17,565 nt of DNA, taken from positions 1-17,565 of the forward strand of contig JAZOOX010000043.1 of the NCBI GenBank assembly GCA_045655245.1, in the 5' to 3' direction. The DNA comes from RGIG8785 sp045655245. GTDB lineage: Bacteria; Bacillota; Clostridia; RGIG8785. Positions 13,829 to 17,565 of this stretch are shown here, in pieces. Position numbers and translations under genes: made by a program. Under the pieces are notes generated by a model. That model saw only the letters and a program-made list of their open reading frames with translations, did not search any database and was not told where the DNA came from. Every line of letters begins with the position of its first letter. Position 1 is the first letter of the stretch.

Positions 13829-15454
13829 TTAGTTGAAGCTCTTGATCCAAGTTATCAAAGAATTGTGATATACATTGTCCAAAACATCTTTTCTCATCTG
13901 CGCTGTAACGGGACCGTTGCGACTCATTCTCTCAATGATGGCTTCCTGAAGCTCTTCTACCGTCATTTCTTCATAGGTTTTATTATGTTTTACAACAGGT
14001 TCTTCCCCTTTTACAGGTGCTTCAGGCTCGGCTCTTTTCTCCTGCGCCGTTGTTTGGGTTGTATCGTCGATCGCAAGTTCGATCGGTTGAACACATTCCT
14101 CGGTTCCACCTACCGGCAACCATATTTCCCCGGAATTTGCTTTCACATTAACAGAGATACTTCCGTTTTTTACGGGCACTTTTATACCGGAGATCCCACC
14201 GATATATTCCCCTTCGTTTTGGGCAGGAAGAGTCATGGAAAAATCATCATCGCTGTTATTCACAGTCACCATAACGGACTGCCCATGATAGTTCCTTGAA
14301 AACGCGTACTGGCAATTGGTCAAAAGCAGTTCTTTGTAATCTCCGTAGGATAATGCTTTGGTCTCTGTCCGTATTTCGCCCAACCTTGCAATCAACCTAA
14401 CAAAATTATTGTTTTGAGTAATATCAATATATTGCTCGTATGAAATGGCCGGTCTCAAAGAATCGTCAGAACCCCGCTCTTTTCGTCCTTCAATACCAAA
14501 TTCGGAGCCATAATAAACCGATGGAACTCCAGGCAGGGTATACAGAAGAATATGAACCGGTATAAAATGCCTTTTGTGATTCAGTTTGGTATAAATCCGT
14601 TCCACATCATGATTATCCACAAAGTTATATAACTTCAGTCCGTCAGGGCAATTTCCGCCCATTTCATACAAGCGCTTTACGGTATGTGCGATTTCAAAAT
14701 AGTTACGGTCATTATGACCCGAATACAGTGCCTTATGCAAATGATAATTGGTAACAGCGTGCAATGTTTCACCGTTTACCCAGCGGATATAATCACCGTG
14801 TATAACCTCGCCCATAAGCCAAAAATCAGCTTTTACTTCATTTGCTACCCGACGCATCATCTGCATATAGCTAAAGTCCAAGACGTCGGCAGCATCCAGA
14901 CGGATTCCGTCAATGTCAAACTCCTTTACCCAAAAGCGAATTACATCACAAATATATTCTCTGACTTCAGGATTCTGCTGATTAAGCTTTGCCAGTAGAT
15001 CGTATCCGCCCCAGTTGTCGTAGGAAAAGCCGTCGTTATATTCGTTATTGCCGTTAAAATTCACGTTGCAATACCAATCCTTGTATCCGGATGATTCCCT
15101 GTGCGTTCTGATATCCTTAAAAGCAAAGAAATCACGGCCGGTGTGATTGAATACGCCATCCAAAACCACCCGGATTCCCTGTTTGTGGCATTCTGCTACA
15201 AACTTTGTCAAGTCTTCGTTTGTGCCCAGTCTGGTATCCAGTTTTTTGTAATCTGTCGTCTCATAACCGTGTCCAACCGATTCAAAAAGCGGACCGATGT
15301 ACAATGCATTACATCCAAGTTTTTTGATTTGTGAAATGAAAGGAATCAGGGTGTTTAATCTGTGCTCCGGTTCACCATAAAGATTTTGTTTCGGCGCTCC
15401 CGTCATTCCCAACGGATATATGTGATAAAATATCGCTTCATCATACCAAGACAT
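13829..15454 (-). CDS. GH13 alpha-amylase-family glycosidase with extra C-terminal helical domain
   Basis: A 541-residue intracellular enzyme. The four GH13 regions are present: DGVFNH (99-104), GIRLDAADV with nucleophile D187, GEVIHG with acid/base E216, and FVDNHDV with D283. The likely role is hydrolysis of maltodextrin, cyclodextrin or related alpha-glucans, as in the neopullulanase-type subfamily. After the C-terminal beta domain (about 370-450) come a low-complexity linker rich in T, E and P (452-490) and a charged helical domain (493-541) starting NKTYEEMTVEELQEAIIERM. The start at 15454 is fixed by GGGAGGAG; the frame is open to 15649 but that part overlaps the divergent SOD gene. The promoter is not clear. 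Confidence 0.93.
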   Translation of the reverse strand: MSWYDEAIFYHIYPLGMTGAPKQNLYGEPEHRLNTLIPFISQIKKLGCNALYIGPLFESVGHGYETTDYKKLDTRLGTNEDLTKFVAECHKQGIRVVLDGVFNHTGRDFFAFKDIRTHRESSGYKDWYCNVNFNGNNEYNDGFSYDNWGGYDLLAKLNQQNPEVREYICDVIRFWVKEFDIDGIRLDAADVLDFSYMQMMRRVANEVKADFWLMGEVIHGDYIRWVNGETLHAVTNYHLHKALYSGHNDRNYFEIAHTVKRLYEMGGNCPDGLKLYNFVDNHDVERIYTKLNHKRHFIPVHILLYTLPGVPSVYYGSEFGIEGRKERGSDDSLRPAISYEQYIDITQNNNFVRLIARLGEIRTETKALSYGDYKELLLTNCQYAFSRNYHGQSVMVTVNNSDDDFSMTLPAQNEGEYIGGISGIKVPVKNGSISVNVKANSGEIWLPVGGTEECVQPIELAIDDTTQTTAQEKRAEPEAPVKGEEPVVKHNKTYEEMTVEELQEAIIERMSRNGPVTAQMRKDVLDNVYHNSLITWIKSFN

Positions 15455-15508
15455 ATAATACTCCTCCCTTTCATAGGTTTTAAAAATCGTCAACATTATG
15501 ACCCCAAA

Positions 15509-15538
15509 ATCACAACTATATAAAAGCAAGCATATAAT
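15509..15538 (+). promoter_or_regulatory. Possible promoter of the SOD-like gene
   Basis: ATCACA (15509-15514), an 18-base spacer and TATAAT (15533-15538). The -10 is perfect, the -35 matches four of six. The remainder of 15455-15568 is the divergent region with the GH13 gene and shows no clear operator or cre site. Confidence 0.4.
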
Positions 15539-15568
15539 ACACAAAAAAGGATTTTTCAGGTGATCTAT

Positions 15569-16051
15569 ATGTTTAACAATAATATACTGAATATTAAAAA
15601 AAGGCCTTATGCGTTTGCAAAAATAAAGGGAAGCACTGCGTACCCGCATATAAATGGTGTTGCATACTTTTATAAAGTACCGGCAGGTGTACTGGTTTCC
15701 ATACAGCTAAGAGGTTTGCCGATTTCAGAAGACGTTTGTCAAAAACCGATTTTTGCAGCTCATATCCACGGCGGAGATCATTGCACAGGCAACAGCACCG
15801 ATCCGTTCGCCGATGCCATGACGCACTATAATCCCAATCATTGCGACCATCCCTATCATGCAGGCGACTTGCCGCCGATCTTTGGTGCCGACGGGTTTGG
15901 CTTTTCTGCATTTTTAACAAACCGATTCACTGCTGAAGAAATAATAGGCAAAGCTCTTATCATCCACTCTGCACCCGATGATTTCACGACTCAACCCTCC
16001 GGTAATTCCGGAACAAAAATCGCATGCGGTATAATTTCATATGTATATTAG
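15569..16051 (+). CDS. Cu/Zn superoxide dismutase family protein, no signal peptide
   Basis: A 160-residue protein. All metal ligands of Cu/Zn SOD can be placed: H65 and H67 (AAHIHGG), H86 (THYNP), H94, H97 and D100 (CDHPYHAGDLPP) and H133 (LIIHSAPDDF). The disulfide cysteines fit C72 and C153. In KIACGII, K150 stands where the active-site Arg of SOD (R143 in the human enzyme) is expected. There is no export signal, unlike most bacterial SodC proteins. The start at 15569 has AGGTGA five bases upstream; the GTG at 15560 is inside that site and is rejected. Superoxide removal is the likely role, but the Lys substitution and the cytoplasmic location make activity uncertain. Confidence 0.88.
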   Translation: MFNNNILNIKKRPYAFAKIKGSTAYPHINGVAYFYKVPAGVLVSIQLRGLPISEDVCQKPIFAAHIHGGDHCTGNSTDPFADAMTHYNPNHCDHPYHAGDLPPIFGADGFGFSAFLTNRFTAEEIIGKALIIHSAPDDFTTQPSGNSGTKIACGIISYVY

Positions 16052-16135
16052 GTGATGTTACCACAATATGCATAGACGTTTGTAGCGATTGCGACATATA
16101 AGGTTTAGATGCAAACAAGCTTTAAGCAGAGTTCG

Positions 16136-16146
16136 TATCAAATTAG
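16136..16146 (+). repeat. Direct repeat copy 1 (TATCAAATTAG)
   Basis: An eleven-base sequence found again at 16488-16498; the two flank the small orphan gene at 16162-16449. The surrounding stretch 16052-16161 holds no gene that I can see. Confidence 0.4.
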
Positions 16147-16161
16147 AGCAAAAAACTATTG

Positions 16162-16449
16162 TCAATATTTCATAACAAAATTTTCGTAAAACTCACACTC
16201 TTCATCATCGGTTGTATCACTATCAATAAAATCTTGTAATTCCTTTTTCATTTTTTCATATACATCATTGCAATCTTCAACACCACAAAATGCAGTATGA
16301 ACCATTGCCCCATAAACACCGCATGTGATGGCATAATATTTAGGGCATTTTTCCAATGTTATTCTACAAGATTCCTTATACTCCTCATCCTTAACAACGA
16401 TGCCATTCTCGCTGCCAATTGCGTCACTTACATATAAATCTTTCCACAT
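16162..16449 (-). CDS. Small cysteine-rich orphan protein
   Basis: A 95-residue acidic protein, unrecognised. It has six cysteines (28, 35, 43, 55, 60, 85); the centre CPKYYAITCGVYGAMVHTAF looks like a conserved core, and the C-terminus is rich in D and E. There is no signal peptide or membrane segment. AAAGGAAA lies 10 bases or so before ATG 16449, and an extended -10 (TGATATAAA, complement of about 16484-16492) lies further upstream, so it is probably expressed alone. It is in AT-rich DNA flanked by direct repeats. Its size and acidity are like those of toxin-immunity proteins, but nothing else supports that. Confidence 0.65.
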   Translation of the reverse strand: MWKDLYVSDAIGSENGIVVKDEEYKESCRITLEKCPKYYAITCGVYGAMVHTAFCGVEDCNDVYEKMKKELQDFIDSDTTDDEECEFYENFVMKY

Positions 16450-16487
16450 TTCAGCTTATTTCCTTTAGATAGTTTCTATATGGTTTA

Positions 16488-16498
16488 TATCAAATTAG
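16488..16498 (+). repeat. Direct repeat copy 2 (TATCAAATTAG)
   Basis: Second copy of the eleven-base repeat at 16136-16146. It overlaps the probable extended -10 of the small orphan gene, so it may simply be part of a promoter. Confidence 0.4.
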
Positions 16499-16517
16499 GT
16501 TTAAAAAATAATTTATA

Positions 16518-16545
16518 TTGCTTTTTTAATTATATATGATAAAAT
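16518..16545 (+). promoter_or_regulatory. Promoter of the pnuC gene
   Basis: TTGCTT (16518-16523), a 16-base spacer and TAAAAT (16540-16545) preceded by the extended -10 TGA. Transcription would begin near 16552, which leaves a leader of about 109 bases before ATG 16661. Confidence 0.55.
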
Positions 16546-16560
16546 ATAATAAATCAAATA

Positions 16561-16660
16561 ATCACTCTGCCACCGGGTAGTGAATGCTTTAAGCATTCGT
16601 TTGTATATCGTTAGGTCTTTGAAGATATGCATTCGGATGTTTATTTTTTTGGAGGACAAT
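16561..16660 (+). promoter_or_regulatory. Structured 5' leader of pnuC, candidate riboswitch
   Basis: Three hairpins can be drawn: CTGCC/GGTAG around ACCG (16567-16580), GAATGC/GCATTC around TTTAA (16582-16598), and GTATATC/GATATGC (16603-16630) with a 14-base loop. GAATGC could instead pair with a second GCATTC at 16629-16634. The loop bases GTCTTT (16615-16620) can pair, with two G-U pairs, with GAGGAC (16652-16657) of the ribosome binding site. This is what a translational switch needs. A known class upstream of pnuC is NAD+-II, but I could not confirm its consensus from memory. Confidence 0.5.
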
Positions 16661-17353
16661 ATGACTAAATTTACAAACTATTTTTCAAAAATCGATATTA
16701 CCTTATGGTCATCTTCTGTAATACTGATTATCACATCATTTTGCATATTCGACAAAGAAAGTTATCTGACTTTATGTGCATCACTCATTGGTGTTACATC
16801 CCTTATTTTTAATGCAAAAGGAAATCCATTCGGGCAGTTTTTGATGGTAATATTCAGTTTGCTTTATGGAATAATCTCATACACATTTGCCTATTACGGT
16901 GAGATGATAACCTACCTTGGTATGACAATGCCTATGGCTGTTTTTGCGCTTATATCCTGGCTAAAAAATCCGTTTAACGGAAACAAAGCTGAAGTCAAGG
17001 TTAATAGTATTACTACAAAAGAAACGATATTTATGTGGGCGATTACAGTTTTAATTACCGTTATCTTCTATTTCATATTAGAGCATTTTAATACTGCCAA
17101 CATAGTACCAAGCACTCTATCTGTTACAACAAGTTTTCTGGCAGTATATCTCACTTTCAGGAGAAGTCCGTATTTTGCCATAGCCTATGCCGCAAATGAT
17201 ATTATCCTGATTGTTTTATGGGTTCTTGCAAGTATATATGATATACGTTATATTTCTGTGGTTGTATGTTTTGCTGCTTTTTTCGTAAACGATATCTACG
17301 GTTACATCAATTGGCAAAAAATGAAAAACAGACAGAATAAGTTTACCTATTAA
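16661..17353 (+). CDS. pnuC: Nicotinamide riboside transporter PnuC
   Basis: A 230-residue membrane protein with about seven segments. NAKGNPFGQFLMVIFSLLYG and YYGEMITYLGMTMPMAVFAL, followed by SWLKNPF, are characteristic of clostridial PnuC, and the C-terminal FFVNDIYGYINWQKM also fits. PnuC takes up nicotinamide riboside by facilitated diffusion; the nucleoside is then phosphorylated inside and used for NAD. ATG 16661 is chosen because GGAGG lies at 16651-16655; the frame is open to 16580, but that part is the structured leader. No nadR or nicotinamide riboside kinase gene is nearby. The DNA is more AT-rich than the left half of the window. Confidence 0.93.
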   Translation: MTKFTNYFSKIDITLWSSSVILIITSFCIFDKESYLTLCASLIGVTSLIFNAKGNPFGQFLMVIFSLLYGIISYTFAYYGEMITYLGMTMPMAVFALISWLKNPFNGNKAEVKVNSITTKETIFMWAITVLITVIFYFILEHFNTANIVPSTLSVTTSFLAVYLTFRRSPYFAIAYAANDIILIVLWVLASIYDIRYISVVVCFAAFFVNDIYGYINWQKMKNRQNKFTY

Positions 17354-17379
17354 TCGCGATTTTAATTTTTTTACAATAT

Positions 17380-17409
17380 TCGACAAACTTTATATAAAGA
17401 CTGTATAAT
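17380..17409 (+). promoter_or_regulatory. Rightward promoter-like sequence without an obvious gene
   Basis: TCGACA (17380-17385), an 18-base spacer and TATAAT (17404-17409). The following 150 bases on this strand carry no convincing reading frame and run antisense to the end of the partial gene at the right edge. The stretch 17354-17462 otherwise holds nothing I recognise. Confidence 0.4.
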
Positions 17410-17462
17410 CTAGATGCCATTTTGTAGCAGGTCATATCAAACCACATAAAAAAACTCTAAAT

Positions 17463-17565
17463 CTAATTGCACAATATATCAAATATTGCCGTCACTTCTC
17501 CTTGGTAACTAATCGATGGGTTATAATTAAAGATTGCTTTTCCAATGGGTTCATCATCCAAATTT
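17463..17565 (-). CDS. C-terminal end of an unidentified protein, 5' part outside window
   Basis: The frame from the right edge to TAG (complement of 17463-17465) gives 33 residues containing DDEPIGKAIFNYNPSISYQG and ending FDILCN. The EPIGKAIFNYNP stretch is loosely like the C-terminal segment of ParA/MinD-type ATPases (GKPIxxYxPxS), but with so few residues this is only a suggestion. Being an open frame at the edge with plausible protein composition is the main evidence. Confidence 0.45.
   Translation of the reverse strand, partial: NLDDEPIGKAIFNYNPSISYQGEVTAIFDILCN

Noticed and set aside
13604..14299. 231-residue rightward open frame
   Set aside because: It is a shadow on the opposite strand of the esterase and GH13 genes, with no ribosome binding site and no recognisable domain.
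15455..15649. 65-residue N-terminal extension of the GH13 frame
   Set aside because: It overlaps the divergent SOD gene; a strong GGGAGGAG site marks the start at 15454.
16580..16660. N-terminal extension of PnuC
   Set aside because: It would translate the structured leader; the GGAGG at 16651-16655 and the family start support ATG 16661.
17354..17375. Terminator after pnuC (AATCGCGATT followed by T-rich sequence)
   Set aside because: The palindrome has no room for a loop and would give only a three-base stem; it is too weak to call.

Overview
The window looks like a chromosome fragment from an anaerobic Gram-positive of the class Clostridia (Bacillota). Supporting signs are AGGAGG-type ribosome binding sites before almost every gene, tight operons, strong intrinsic terminators, and typical clostridial families: an ECF S component, SdpR/SdpI, a DUF4080-type radical SAM protein, a PnuC transporter and a FliB-like protein. 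The species cannot be named from this sequence. No rRNA, tRNA, CRISPR array, insertion sequence, prophage or origin was seen.

Left part (1-7233), compact and of balanced composition. A gene related to coenzyme F420-0:L-glutamate ligase runs off the left edge and is divergent from a LysR regulator; their promoters overlap and share one -10 octamer. Next come a leftward pair (YbaK-type Cys-tRNA(Pro) deacylase, then a radical SAM protein), a rightward metal-dependent amidohydrolase with its own promoter, and a leftward pair (MATE exporter, then thiamine diphosphokinase). Convergent genes are fused at their ends: at 1948-1979 and 4959-4985 the stop codons of both genes lie inside one shared terminator hairpin.

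Middle (7184-12951), all leftward. First in transcription order is an eight-gene unit: FliB-like lysine methylase, small membrane protein, PspC, LprI-like lipoprotein, TIGR04076 protein, Ig-like lipoprotein, isoprenylcysteine-type methyltransferase and ECF S component. Genes in it overlap or sit within 18 bases of each other, and it ends in a terminator at 8643-8670. Most members are membrane or surface proteins, which suggests an envelope module. After it comes sdpR-sdpI plus a ferritin-like protein, driven by a strong promoter with a 28-base inverted-repeat operator at 8575-8602.

Right part (13037-17565), increasingly AT-rich and less compact: an alpha/beta hydrolase and a GH13 glycosidase (leftward, probably co-transcribed), a divergent Cu/Zn superoxide dismutase-like protein without a signal peptide, a small cysteine-rich orphan, a PnuC nicotinamide riboside transporter behind a long structured leader, and the end of an unidentified leftward gene at the right edge.

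The best candidates for new biology are the pnuC leader, the eight-gene envelope unit, and the cytoplasmic SOD with Lys at the position of the catalytic Arg.
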